Notes: a model not told the origin generated them from the sequence alone. A stretch of DNA of 45,103 nucleotides from an uncultured Bacteriovoracaceae bacterium (GCA_938034385.1 CALHLC010000002.1:1-45103), one strand, 5' to 3'. Positions 1 through 8,219 are shown, counted from the stretch's first letter. Made by a program: numbers and translations.

Positions 1-133
1 ACTGTGGTAAGTCTAAGCTTGATACGGAGAAAATTCTAAATATTGTTAACAAGAAAATGTGGAAGAAAAAATAATTTTGGTGCCTCGGGGGGGACTTGAA
101 CCCCCAAGAACCGAAGTTCGGCGGATTTTGAAT
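1..133. repeat. Direct repeat, left copy (integrase 3' end plus tRNA-Leu 3' part)
   Basis: Bases 1-133 are identical to 28626-28758. Identity ends sharply after the anticodon-loop sequence at 133/28758. The unit contains the last integrase codons (to 74) and the 3' part of tRNA-Leu in minus orientation (78-133). Because the integrase coding end is included, this is more than a simple attL repeat: another integrase-carrying end lies to the left. Confidence 0.95.
3..74 (+). CDS. Tyrosine integrase, C-terminal end only (partial, second copy)
   Basis: Twenty-three codons plus TAA, reading CGKSKLDTEK at the start, are identical to the end of the complete integrase at 27362-28699. The window opens at the second base of the catalytic tyrosine codon, so the rest of this copy, if present, lies outside. 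It would belong to a second element in tandem, or it reflects circular-form sequence joined at a contig end. Confidence 0.85.
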   Translation, partial: CGKSKLDTEKILNIVNKKMWKKK

Positions 134-451
134 AAGACGCGTCTACAAAAAAAATAAAAAAATATGTAACAAAAATTTGCTCTTAAGATGTTAAAATTAT
201 TAACATTTGAAGGATCATTCATCTTTGTAAGTCACCGAAACAAAAGCTTTCTTAAACCTTAAAGCTACCTTCGCAAACACTTGAAAATACGTTTAAGTTA
301 CTAACCCTTTGTTACCCATTTGTTACCACTTTTTTTAGAGAATCTTGTTACCATTGGCCTTTGGTAACAAGAAGTCTAAGTTAAGTGAAGTAGGGAAGGT
401 GTATTCAAAATTAGATGATCCTTATGAATTTATTTTTCAAAAGGATATAAA
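134..451. other. ICE left end, non-coding, with integrase arm-type repeats
   Basis: This stretch holds no convincing gene. It is A+T-rich, and right after the tRNA piece it carries GACGCGTCTAC (137-147), resembling the D-arm part of tRNA-Leu. Copies of TTGTTACC[A/C] lie at 309-317, 320-328 and 345-353, with inverted copies at 166-171 (partial) and 362-370. Direct and inverted nonamers near an element end are typical of arm sites bound by tyrosine integrases or excisionases. The binding role is inferred. Confidence 0.55.
344..371. repeat. Perfect 10-bp inverted repeat of the TTGTTACCA motif
   Basis: CTTGTTACCA at 344-353 and TGGTAACAAG at 362-371 are perfect inverted copies around an 8-bp spacer, about 80 bp before the serine recombinase start. 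They may be paired integrase arm sites, an operator for the recombinase gene, or both. Confidence 0.6.
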
Positions 452-1354
452 ATGGATCAAATTATTGAAGAAAAGAAGAGGTATCACGCCTCATACTTAA
501 GAGTCTCTACTAATATGCAATTTTCAGGCATGGAATCTCAGATGAGATCAATAGAGAGATATTATAAAGAAAACGATATTACGAATTATAAAATTTTTAA
601 AGATACTGCGATCTCTGGAGCCAAAGACTCCAGGCCAGCGTTAGATAAGATGATGGAAGAAATTAGAAGTGGAAATATTATTCAAGTGACTACTTTTTCT
701 TTTTCAAGAATTTCAAGATCATGTTCACATCTATTGAGATGTCTTGAAACAATGAGATCAAATAAATGTTCACTTGTAAGTCTTTCAGAAAAAATTGATA
801 CAAACACGGCGATCGGGCAAGCTTTAGTTGCAGTCGTCGGGGCCTTGAGTCAACTAGAACGAGATTTAATAAAAGAAAGAGTTTTAGCAGGGCTTGCAAG
901 AGTTAGAGCCGAAGGAAGAGTGCTTGGCAGAAAGAAGACTAGACCAAGTGTTTTAATTAGACAATTATTTATTAAAGGAATTTCTAGTCGTGAGTCGGCG
1001 AGAATTGCAAACACTTCGACAGGAAGTATTTCAAAAGAGATCTTAGAAATGAAATTAGAAATGGCGAAGGCACAAGGAATACCAAAGACTCAAGCTAACA
1101 GAATTTCAATTGATCGATTAAGAGAATATTTTCTTGATGATCCTTTTAAACATCAGAGGAAAGAAAAAGAGGAGAAAAAAGAAGAGATTCCCAAAAAAGA
1201 AGATGTTAATCAAATAATCACTCATCCTGAGTTAAAAGATGAATTGCCTCCGCTACCACCAGTAATTGATGAAAGATCTCCAAGACATTCAGCGAGAACT
1301 AGTGAAATTGTAACTAGGGGAGGAGATACGACCTCTGTTGAAATTATTAAATAA
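452..1354 (+). CDS. Serine recombinase (resolvase/invertase family)
   Basis: A 300-residue site-specific recombinase. The N-terminal catalytic domain shows YLRVSTNMQ with the nucleophile Ser19 and Arg17, then SGAKDSRPALDKM and a linker-helix region GALSQLERDLIKERVLAGL around residues 128-146. A resolvase-type helix-turn-helix follows (GRKKTRPSVLIRQLFIKGIS...SRESARIANTSTGSIS). In the usual DRLSRS stretch the Asp is replaced (FSFSRISRS). A charged Lys/Glu- and Pro-rich tail after residue 225 is longer than in minimal resolvases and may bind partners. Being the first gene of the ICE, it could resolve multimers or tandem copies, or invert a segment; which one is not shown. Confidence 0.88.
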   Translation: MDQIIEEKKRYHASYLRVSTNMQFSGMESQMRSIERYYKENDITNYKIFKDTAISGAKDSRPALDKMMEEIRSGNIIQVTTFSFSRISRSCSHLLRCLETMRSNKCSLVSLSEKIDTNTAIGQALVAVVGALSQLERDLIKERVLAGLARVRAEGRVLGRKKTRPSVLIRQLFIKGISSRESARIANTSTGSISKEILEMKLEMAKAQGIPKTQANRISIDRLREYFLDDPFKHQRKEKEEKKEEIPKKEDVNQIITHPELKDELPPLPPVIDERSPRHSARTSEIVTRGGDTTSVEIIK

Positions 1355-1365
1355 TTTCTAATATT

Positions 1366-1394
1366 AAAGACGTCTGGTAATCAGGCGTCTTTTT
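1366..1394 (+). terminator. Rho-independent terminator after the serine recombinase
   Basis: AAAGACG (1366-1372) pairs with CGTCTTT (1386-1392), with flanking T bases, 12 bp after the recombinase stop codon. Confidence 0.75.
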
Positions 1395-1639
1395 CCTCAT
1401 GAAGCTCTAGTGGCTTCAAAAAAATTTATCTAAATTCAGCTGTTTCTTGAACAGGTGATTTTTGAACTTAGTTCTCAAGCACTATCGATAAATGATTAGA
1501 AAAGTTAAGAATTAAATAAACCTTGAGATTATAGATTTCGCTTCAGAGTTACCCCCAGTTCGAAGAATGAGTGAATCTGAAGATTATTATGTCTCTTAAA
1601 TCTACAAGAAAACGTTCAAAGATTAAAAACAAATAAAAT

Positions 1640-1661
1640 GCCCGGAATGAACCGGGCTTTT
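1640..1661. terminator. Bidirectional-looking terminator, GCCCGG/CCGGGC
   Basis: GCCCGG (1640-1645) and CCGGGC (1652-1657) flank a 6-base loop, with TTTTAT on the plus side and a T-rich run on the minus side. It lies 40 bp past the end of the minus-strand gene 1700-2482 and probably ends it. The 345-bp gap 1355-1699 otherwise shows only A+T-rich DNA. Confidence 0.7.
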
Positions 1662-1699
1662 ATAAAACTAATTTTTTAGAATTAAGTGGTTTTTGATCA

Positions 1700-2482
1700 T
1701 TACTCAAACGCTTCTAGTAAATCGCTATTTGGTATATCTGCTAAAGTCCAACGGTAAGAGGTCTGATTACTGCAGTAAAATCCTTCAAGGTTTGAAGCAT
1801 GAATTAACTCTGTAATAACTTGGTCTTTCCCCATAATAATCCCATAAGATGATTCGTTAACCCACCTTAGAGAAAGTGATTTATCTAAGGTTGTTGTTAC
1901 CATTTCACAAGCTTCATCAATAGAAATAACGTGCTTATCATCTTTAGTTGCATCGATAATATGTATAATATCCCAGTACGAATATACTTCCTTTATTCCT
2001 TGTTCTTTTAAATACTTAATAAATTGGGTATCAATAAAGTCATCACGCTCAAGAGGAGGTATCAATTTTGGCATTTTGGCTAGAGCCTTATCAAACTTAG
2101 CATGAACTGATGCATAAGTTTTACCTTCCCCTGAGTTATAAAAATCTAAATAATTAGCAAGCGACAAATAAGAGTCTATCCCTGAAACTTCCATGAAACT
2201 TTTCCAGCTATAGGCTATCGTATTGTTTAATATGTTTTCTTTTCTTGCCCAGGTATCATATCCAGGTTTCGAGAAATCAAATAGATGTTCTTTCCCTGCT
2301 TTTATTGCTCTAAATGGATTTAAGAAGATAAAATAAGACTCAAAAAGTGGGTCACACTTTTTAATAATAAGCTCTATCTTACTATCTTTAACAACCTTAT
2401 TTTCACTATTTGAAGCTTTGGGAGTAGGAATCACAATACTTTCACTCAGCGGTGACATACCATAACTTTTTTCAATCATCAT
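1700..2482 (-). CDS. Unrecognised soluble protein, 260 aa
   Basis: No family recognised. There is no signal peptide or membrane segment, so it is probably cytoplasmic. The first 35 residues are Ser/Pro-rich and look disordered. The middle part (about 45-130) is rich in aromatic residues and the C-terminal third is acidic, with SYRWTLADIPNSDLLEAFE near the end. The start could be either of the two adjacent Met codons. It is transcribed opposite to the serine recombinase, is followed by its own terminator, and stands alone as likely accessory cargo of the element. Confidence 0.6.
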   Translation of the reverse strand: MMIEKSYGMSPLSESIVIPTPKASNSENKVVKDSKIELIIKKCDPLFESYFIFLNPFRAIKAGKEHLFDFSKPGYDTWARKENILNNTIAYSWKSFMEVSGIDSYLSLANYLDFYNSGEGKTYASVHAKFDKALAKMPKLIPPLERDDFIDTQFIKYLKEQGIKEVYSYWDIIHIIDATKDDKHVISIDEACEMVTTTLDKSLSLRWVNESSYGIIMGKDQVITELIHASNLEGFYCSNQTSYRWTLADIPNSDLLEAFE

Positions 2483-2666
2483 GTGGATTAGAATATGAAA
2501 TTTGCTACTAATAATAAAGGACTCGAACGTTTAATAAGGTTGTCCATAAAATAAATAATTCTAGGCCTCTTCTATAGTCAGAATCCTGCGCATTCGCACA
2601 AATAGCTGAAATCACGTTCAATTCACTTGAGCAAAGAGATTGAAGTCAAAAAGCGGCTCCCAGACA

Positions 2667-3107
2667 TTAGTTTAATAATTCGAGATCATCACAAAAAGAA
2701 AATCTAAAAAATACAAAATAAACTATTAAAACGGGTAAAGTTAAATACAGGTACATTAGAGAACTCTGAAGATTATAGCAAGCGATAAAATTGAAATTAA
2801 AAACCCCACTCATCAAAAGCAAGCACACACTATATGCTCGATTCAGCAAATCTTCGTTGTTTATATTACGTTGCCGTTTCTCCATATTCTTTCGTGTGTA
2901 TTGAGCAAGTCTTAACCTATATTTACGTGCGAGTATTGCAAGAATAAAAACACTAAAACTTAATATTAATGAAAAAAACACTACACTATCTGATGTTACG
3001 TTATGATTAAACTTAAAGCCAAATTTTGCACCTAAGATAATTAACAACACCAACGGATGAATTGAAAAAAAAATAAAGGTGAAATTCATTTTTTTAGAAT
3101 TATTCAT
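2667..3107 (-). CDS. Small integral membrane protein, unknown function
   Basis: A 146-residue protein with four hydrophobic segments, near residues 8-27, 39-60, 90-110 and 115-135. A basic stretch (RKYRLRLAQYTRKNMEKRQR) after segment 2 suggests a cytoplasmic loop. No family is recognised and no catalytic motif is apparent. It lies 184 bp upstream of the 260-aa gene on the same strand, with no obvious promoter or terminator between. Possible roles such as entry exclusion or immunity are only guesses. Confidence 0.55.
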   Translation of the reverse strand: MNNSKKMNFTFIFFSIHPLVLLIILGAKFGFKFNHNVTSDSVVFFSLILSFSVFILAILARKYRLRLAQYTRKNMEKRQRNINNEDLLNRAYSVCLLLMSGVFNFNFIACYNLQSSLMYLYLTLPVLIVYFVFFRFSFCDDLELLN

Positions 3108-3204
3108 ATGAAAATATTATATAAAAAATCTAAATATAATTCAAGGAAGTGACTTGATTAAGTGACCTCAAAACACTTGGTTCTATAGTACTTAAAAATA
3201 TCTG

Positions 3205-3232
3205 AACTCGGGACATAGCTCCCGAGTTTTTT
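3205..3232 (+). terminator. Strong terminator without an annotated upstream gene
   Basis: AACTCGGGA (3205-3213) and TCCCGAGTT (3220-3228) form a perfect 9-bp stem followed by a T run (3227-3232). It is oriented to stop plus-strand transcription, but no plus-strand gene lies between 1354 and this point. It may end an unannotated small RNA or simply insulate the region. Confidence 0.7.
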
Positions 3233-3270
3233 AATGTCCGAAATTCCCCCTGCTTTCATGACACCTGATT

Positions 3271-3340
3271 TTTTAACACCCTAATAGGGGGGAAAATCTC
3301 ATTTTTTCTGGAAAAATTTTTCGATATTTTTTCGAAGTTT
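3271..3340. promoter_or_regulatory. Possible control element: T-run / ACCCT-AGGG hairpin / GAAAAT / T-run
   Basis: ACCCTaatAGGG (3278-3290) is set between T-runs and followed by GAAAAT and TTTTTTCT. The same order of parts recurs at 6511-6550 before the signalling operon. Immediately downstream, GGAAAAA and TTTTTCC form a further loose inverted repeat. The function is unknown. Confidence 0.35.
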
Positions 3341-3390
3341 TTCCTAAAAAAATTTGCCTTAAATAGCCTGTTCAAAAATTAGGGGTTCAA

Positions 3391-3416
3391 TGCTCGGCCT
3401 TCTCGGGCACTTTTTT
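3391..3416 (+). terminator. Terminator-like hairpin with T-run
   Basis: TGCTCG (3391-3396) pairs with CGGGCA (3404-3409, one G-T pair), followed by C and six T bases (3411-3416). It is another plus-strand terminator in the 535-bp gap 3108-3642, which has no convincing gene. Confidence 0.55.
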
Positions 3417-3562
3417 GCTATTCTAATCGAAGGCCAAAAGATAATGATCAAGCTTAAATCTTAATCGGTCCTAAACTTAATCTGGGGAGAAGTTAGATAT
3501 GCTTTTCAGGAAATCAATGATCACCTTACTTAAGGGTTGTTGAATTTATCTCTGAAACAACG

Positions 3563-3590
3563 AGAAACGCTAGGAAATCCTAGCGTTTCT
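3563..3590. repeat. Perfect 13-bp inverted repeat
   Basis: AGAAACGCTAGGA (3563-3575) and TCCTAGCGTTTCT (3578-3590) are separated by two bases. It lies 50 bp past the 3' end of the minus-strand protease gene and may terminate or protect its transcript. There is no long T-run on either side. Confidence 0.75.
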
Positions 3591-3642
3591 GATTGATATA
3601 TTTAATAAAGAATCAAGAATTTTCTGTTCATCTTTAAAAAAA

Positions 3643-4992
3643 TTATTCTTCAATTATCAACGACTGTGAATTAACGTCAACATATTTTGATTCATTATAT
3701 GTTGTTTGAATTGGTTCATCTTTTTCTTTATCTAGATATCCCAAGTCAAGCAAGTGATTTACTAGCCTAGCTTTTGGAACTAGAAAATGACCAGCATCAC
3801 ACTGGAAAAAGGGATTATGTATATCTATAAGAGCTTTATTGATATCAGAAGTGATCTTTACTTTTTTTACAGCTTTATCTAATAGTTTTTTGTTTTTATA
3901 CTCATTTTTTATAAATGGTGTAATGTCTTGCTTTAGTTCAGCAAAACACTCATTAATGCATTCTGCTCTATCTGTTGAATCGGCATAATGAATCGGGTTG
4001 CATTTAGCAAGCTTCGTACGAGCATTAATGCTGCTTTTATAAGCAGGGTTATGACTACAAGTATCTTGAATACTATGAAGTAAGTCTGCAAGTATATGAG
4101 ATTCAGAGTTGAAGTTAAATCCACTATCGTGACTTCTTGGAATTGAGCGATAAAAAGATCTATTTAATTCACAATAATTCTTTCCCCAACTATCTCTTAT
4201 AATATAGTTGTTATCAACAGAGCCAACAATTATCGAGACATGATGGCTACTATCATTTAGAGAATATTCATTAAATATTGCTTTAGAAAAATTAAATATC
4301 TCTCTAGAGTAACTAAAATAAAGTGGTTTTTCTCTTGAGACTAGTACTTTATCAATTTTTTCAATTATTTTTTTTTGGTCAATCTCCTTTAGTCCTACTG
4401 GAGAATGTACTTTGTAAATATAGTTTAAAGAATAGTCTTTTAAGAATCTTTTCATCTCTTTTCTGGAAATTTCTGAATAGTCATTTCTCAAAGAACTTGC
4501 AAAAGATTCTCTGCACTCTGAGTCTATATTGCAAAGTTCAGGATACAGAGCATTAAAGGCACTCTGAGCTTTTGAGTTATCTTTGTCATTATGAATGAAT
4601 TCTAAGTCGAATGAACTAAGTATATTATCAACGCTATTAGTTATATCAAATTCCTCGTCACTGAAGACTCCAAATTCCTTAATAGAATTAAAGACTTCGT
4701 GAGATTCACCACCATTAAGACCTAAAAATTTTGAGACATCTCCAGTTTCCAAGAATGCTGAATTACTTGATTTATTAAAAACATTAAGGAGTGCAACTGA
4801 ATAAGGAGAGATTGTTTCTTTTTCCCCTGATTTCAGAAGCTCATAATTAATGAGATCTGTAATTCCGTGTGAATAACAAGTTCCTTCAAATTGTTTCCTA
4901 ATATCAGGGAAATAATTTCTGAGATCGACAGAGTTTTGAGAAAATACACTACAGGAGAAAGAAAGACTTAAAATCACAATTATTAACTTCAT
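3643..4992 (-). CDS. Secreted papain-like (C1-type) cysteine protease
   Basis: A 449-residue exported protein with a signal peptide (residues 1-18). The catalytic core resembles papain peptidases: Gln34 and Cys39 in QFEGTCYSHG match the oxyanion glutamine and nucleophile, His250/His251 in SSHHVSIIVG supply the catalytic His, and IRDSWGKNY (Asp267) sits where the family usually has Asn in NSWG. A pair-rich Cys pattern (C154, C160, C274 and later residues) suggests disulfides. A C-terminal extension of about 170 residues follows the core. It is probably an extracytoplasmic protease carried as cargo, possibly against hosts, prey or envelope proteins. The Asn-to-Asp change leaves activity uncertain. 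Confidence 0.78.
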   Translation of the reverse strand: MKLIIVILSLSFSCSVFSQNSVDLRNYFPDIRKQFEGTCYSHGITDLINYELLKSGEKETISPYSVALLNVFNKSSNSAFLETGDVSKFLGLNGGESHEVFNSIKEFGVFSDEEFDITNSVDNILSSFDLEFIHNDKDNSKAQSAFNALYPELCNIDSECRESFASSLRNDYSEISRKEMKRFLKDYSLNYIYKVHSPVGLKEIDQKKIIEKIDKVLVSREKPLYFSYSREIFNFSKAIFNEYSLNDSSHHVSIIVGSVDNNYIIRDSWGKNYCELNRSFYRSIPRSHDSGFNFNSESHILADLLHSIQDTCSHNPAYKSSINARTKLAKCNPIHYADSTDRAECINECFAELKQDITPFIKNEYKNKKLLDKAVKKVKITSDINKALIDIHNPFFQCDAGHFLVPKARLVNHLLDLGYLDKEKDEPIQTTYNESKYVDVNSQSLIIEE

Positions 4993-5121
4993 CCTTGTAT
5001 TCTAAACCATTGCCGATCCCTGATTGATTTTTAATGTATATATTTCAAAAAGTGACTAAATTTTAAACTTGTAAAAATAATAGGTAAATTTAAAGGAATA
5101 ATTTATGAAAGCCTGATTTAT

Positions 5122-5200
5122 CCATAATTAGGGCCTTTAAGGTTCAAGGTCGAAATTAAACGGGTTTGGGGCTAAAGTTCAGGATTCTCCCCAATTATGG
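5122..5200. repeat. 12-bp imperfect inverted repeat enclosing a possible structured leader
   Basis: CCATAATTAGGG (5122-5133) and CCCCAATTATGG (5189-5200) are complementary with one mismatch and enclose 55 bases, just upstream of the small lipoprotein gene. It could form a structured 5' leader or an operator pair. Confidence 0.4.
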
Positions 5201-5267
5201 GCTAGAGAGTCACGCATCAATTATTTAATTAATGTTCAATTTAGAAAGTTCATTATACTCTTGCGAA

Positions 5268-5756
5268 ATGAGAAAGATAATCAGTCTGAGTACCGTTTTC
5301 CTTCTAATGAATTGTGCCGGAGGATATGCCCCAAAAACTGGATACACACCTCAGAGTTCAATTAAATTGACCTCTACGTGCACTAACGTGAATATCTTAA
5401 AGTTTAGAAATGAACTAGATAAATCCTTGCTCAAACTAGGCTTCTCAAAGAATCAAATTTACTTTGAGACTGTTTCAAAATCTTATTTCTATATATATAA
5501 CTTTCCTGAAAAATATAATCATGGTAATTTTTGGAAAAAATATGAAAATAATCGTATTTTAGGAACAGAATTGAACAAAGAGAATTGTAGAATAACTTTT
5601 TCGGATATTGGGCAATGCGACCTTCCTCATACAATAGGGAGTAGTAATTGTCGGAAAGAATATGGAGAAATTGCTCAAAAAGCTTTATCAGAAGTCATGA
5701 GTTTATACAGAGAAATTTTTAAGAGTGAGGTTTCGTTTGAAAAAACTTACAGATAG
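5268..5756 (+). CDS. Small lipoprotein, unknown function
   Basis: Starting at 5268 the protein opens MRKIISLSTVFLLMNCAGG: a basic end, a hydrophobic stretch and a lipobox (LMNC). This favours that start over the in-frame ATG at 5232, which would bury the signal. The mature part, about 145 residues, is rich in Tyr, Lys and Asn and has several Cys (CTN, NCRITF, QCDL, NCRKE). No family is recognised. Its 3' end overlaps the next gene by 32 bp, so the two are probably made together and act in the envelope. Confidence 0.6.
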   Translation: MRKIISLSTVFLLMNCAGGYAPKTGYTPQSSIKLTSTCTNVNILKFRNELDKSLLKLGFSKNQIYFETVSKSYFYIYNFPEKYNHGNFWKKYENNRILGTELNKENCRITFSDIGQCDLPHTIGSSNCRKEYGEIAQKALSEVMSLYREIFKSEVSFEKTYR

Positions 5757-6372
5757 CTTACTTGTGCTTTTTTTACTAATGTATTGCAGTCTAAGCTACA
5801 GTGCTTCTAAATCTCACATATTTAAATTCAACTTAGAGAGTGAAACTAAGATAACTGTTGATATGGTTCAGTATATTGTTAAAGAGTTAAATAAAGACAA
5901 AGCTAATTACCTCGCTCAATATAAAAAGTATTCATACCCAGACAAGAATATTAAAGTAAATTATTACTGTGATTCGTTAAAAGCTTCCAATCTTACTAAA
6001 GAGCATAAAGACGAGTTTAACTTTAAGCGATCTCAGAAGTATATGAACTTGCACAATATCCCTGGAGGAACAAAGAGAGTTTTTTTTTGGCATAAACCTT
6101 TATTAAGTTATAAAGAAGTAACTCAAAAAGTTCCCAGCTTAATTGATTCTAGAATACACCTTCCTCCCATGCTTAATACTCAGTGTCGATTTGATCTAAA
6201 CTTTAATGCTTCAGCAAACTCTTTAGAGGTTAAATTCGAACATTGGAATGTTGGATGGGGAGAAGCAGACAAAAGATTTCTTTCGAGAAAGAAAAAGTTA
6301 AGTGAAAAAATAGTTAAATTGTTAGAAAAAAAGTATTTCTCACAATTCAAGTTAACAGAACATATTGAGTAA
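5725..6372 (+). CDS. Exported protein, unknown function
   Basis: A 215-residue protein with a GTG start. It has a signal peptide (hydrophobic core SLLVLFLLMYCSLSYSAS, likely cut after SYSA), then a basic soluble domain with a conserved-looking HWNVGWGEADKRF stretch near residues 173-185. No known family. The gene begins inside the preceding lipoprotein gene (32-bp overlap), which implies translational coupling, and ends at a terminator. The pair may be an envelope cargo module. Confidence 0.6.
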   Translation: MRFRLKKLTDSLLVLFLLMYCSLSYSASKSHIFKFNLESETKITVDMVQYIVKELNKDKANYLAQYKKYSYPDKNIKVNYYCDSLKASNLTKEHKDEFNFKRSQKYMNLHNIPGGTKRVFFWHKPLLSYKEVTQKVPSLIDSRIHLPPMLNTQCRFDLNFNASANSLEVKFEHWNVGWGEADKRFLSRKKKLSEKIVKLLEKKYFSQFKLTEHIE

Positions 6373-6417
6373 TGAAGATCATAAAACACTTAATTCTAAA
6401 GAATTTATAAATTATTA

Positions 6418-6445
6418 GGGCCGTAGTAAAAAATGCGGCCTTTTT
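6418..6445 (+). terminator. Terminator after the exported-protein pair
   Basis: GGCCG (6419-6423) and CGGCC (6436-6440) are followed by TTTTT (6441-6445), 47 bp past the stop codon. Confidence 0.75.
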
Positions 6446-6480
6446 AATGACCTAAAATACCTCTGTTAATTAATTACCTC

Positions 6481-6550
6481 TCATGTGTTCACATGATTTC
6501 AGACAAATTTTTTTACCCTCATATAAAGGGTGAAAATGCAGTTTTTTTCT
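6481..6550 (+). promoter_or_regulatory. Putative control region of the signalling operon
   Basis: Two palindromes lie in the 344-bp gene-free gap 6373-6716. TCATGTG/CACATGA (6481-6496, 2-bp spacer) looks like a dimer operator. ACCCT/AGGGT (6515-6519, 6527-6531) is framed by T-runs and GAAAAT, as at 3271-3310. The remaining 170 bp before the 6717 start are A+T-rich, with no clear -35/-10 pair or riboswitch seen. Confidence 0.4.
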
Positions 6551-6716
6551 ATGACATTCTCAAACATTTCCAATTATCAATAACTTTGCCCGTGAATATA
6601 TTACAAAATGCATAGCAATAAAATTTTGTGATTTTTTAAACCTGTCCTAGAGTCAACATCTAAATTAAAACAAAGGAAAAAATTGAAAAGTTTAAATTTT
6701 TCAAAGGTTACAAATT

Positions 6717-8219
6717 ATGAAATTACTCTTAATAATATTCTTAGGACTATCATCTTGCTTAGATAGAGAAGACGTTGCTTTAATTCCCTACAAAAAGTCT
6801 GTTCCCTCTCTACCTTTAACATTTGATCCTGCCAGTATGAACGATACTTCATCTCTACTTGTGTCCGAGATGATTTATGATGGTCTTCTTAGATTCGATG
6901 GAGCAAAGGTATTGCCCGCAATAGCTAAGGATTGGAAAGTATCTAATGATAATTTATCGATTACATTTTTCTTAAAAGATGGAGCTAAGTTTCATAATGA
7001 TCAATCCATTACTGCTGATGATGTTATCACGTCTCTTGCTCGTTATTTGTCGCCAGAAAGTAAAGTCTATAATCACTTTGATTCAATTTTAGGTGCTGAA
7101 GATTACAGATCTCAAAAATCTAAAGAAGTTAGAGGGATTATAAAAGTTGATTCGACTACAATCCAGATAAAACTTAAAAATACTGACCCTAAAATACTAA
7201 TGAGTCTAGCTGGAGCAACTGCGAAGATCTTTCCTGCGAATCATTTGAGGAAAAAAGATTTCTTCAAAAATCCAATAGGATCAGGTGCCTACAAAATCAA
7301 AGACATTAAGGATAAGACTATAATTCTATCAAGATTTGCTAACTATCATTCGATTAAGCCAAAGCATGAAGAATTTCATTTAATCGAGCATGACTCAATA
7401 GAGAAGATTCAAAAATCATTGGCAAAAAAAGAAGTAATCGATTATTCAGGACAAGTCTTAACTGGAAAAGAGTCATTTGATTCTAGGTTTACCAAGAAAA
7501 CAATGACCTCTCCTGAAACATGGATCATTGGTCTAAATTCTTCTATACCACCATTTAATTCTAAAAAGTTCAGAAAAGTATTTAAGAACTTGTTTGATTC
7601 TAAAGATTTTAGAGAGAAGTTTCATAAAACTTCTATTGAAGCTAAAAGCTATATCCCACCACATTTATTAGAAACAGACATAAATATGTCGCCAAATAAA
7701 AACTTAAGCATTCCTGAACATCAAACGTTTGATTTATATATCCCACAAGAACTAGCAGAGTCTAAGAAAATAGAAGTTTATCTTCAAACTATATTATCAA
7801 CACTTGGATTCAAGGTAAGAGTAAAAGCGATAAAATGGCATGACTTAATGAAGCATTATGATCAAAGATCAGCATCAGCACTTTTATATTCAATGAATAT
7901 AGATTATCCAGATGCTTACTTCATGTTTCAGAGCTTTTTAATTGGTGATAAAGATAATTTCTTTCAAGCTAAGAATGAAAAGCTTCATCAATTAATCTTG
8001 GACTCTAAGAACACTAGAGATCATGGAAATAAAGTCTTGAAACACAAAAAAATTGCTCAAATAATTGAGGATGAAGCTTACACAGTTAATCTTCTACATC
8101 CAAGGCATACTTACTTTGTTCATAAGTGTATTAAGAATTTTAAAACTCCTTTCATGGGAATTGTTCATGCTGATTTTAAAAGTCCATACATAAAAAGAGG
8201 TTGTCATGAAAACTCTTAA
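6717..8219 (+). CDS. Peptide/solute-binding lipoprotein (SBP family 5, DppA/OppA-like)
   Basis: A 500-residue extracytoplasmic binding protein. The lipobox LSSC (Cys14) anchors it to a membrane. The family-5 layout is clear: LTFDPASMND, LVSEMIYDGLLRFDG, LPAIAKDWKVS, ITFFLKDGAKFHNDQSITADDV and a later lobe with MNIDYPDAYF. Such proteins normally deliver oligopeptides or other small solutes to an ABC importer, but no permease or ATPase gene is here. Instead the gene overlaps a histidine kinase by 14 bp, so a ligand sensor feeding the kinase is more likely than an importer part. The ligand is unknown. Confidence 0.87.
   Translation: MKLLLIIFLGLSSCLDREDVALIPYKKSVPSLPLTFDPASMNDTSSLLVSEMIYDGLLRFDGAKVLPAIAKDWKVSNDNLSITFFLKDGAKFHNDQSITADDVITSLARYLSPESKVYNHFDSILGAEDYRSQKSKEVRGIIKVDSTTIQIKLKNTDPKILMSLAGATAKIFPANHLRKKDFFKNPIGSGAYKIKDIKDKTIILSRFANYHSIKPKHEEFHLIEHDSIEKIQKSLAKKEVIDYSGQVLTGKESFDSRFTKKTMTSPETWIIGLNSSIPPFNSKKFRKVFKNLFDSKDFREKFHKTSIEAKSYIPPHLLETDINMSPNKNLSIPEHQTFDLYIPQELAESKKIEVYLQTILSTLGFKVRVKAIKWHDLMKHYDQRSASALLYSMNIDYPDAYFMFQSFLIGDKDNFFQAKNEKLHQLILDSKNTRDHGNKVLKHKKIAQIIEDEAYTVNLLHPRHTYFVHKCIKNFKTPFMGIVHADFKSPYIKRGCHENS

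Noticed and set aside
5232-5267. ATG start 12 codons upstream in the small lipoprotein gene
   Set aside because: It would place a polar stretch before the lipoprotein signal; the start at 5268 gives a standard signal peptide and lipobox.
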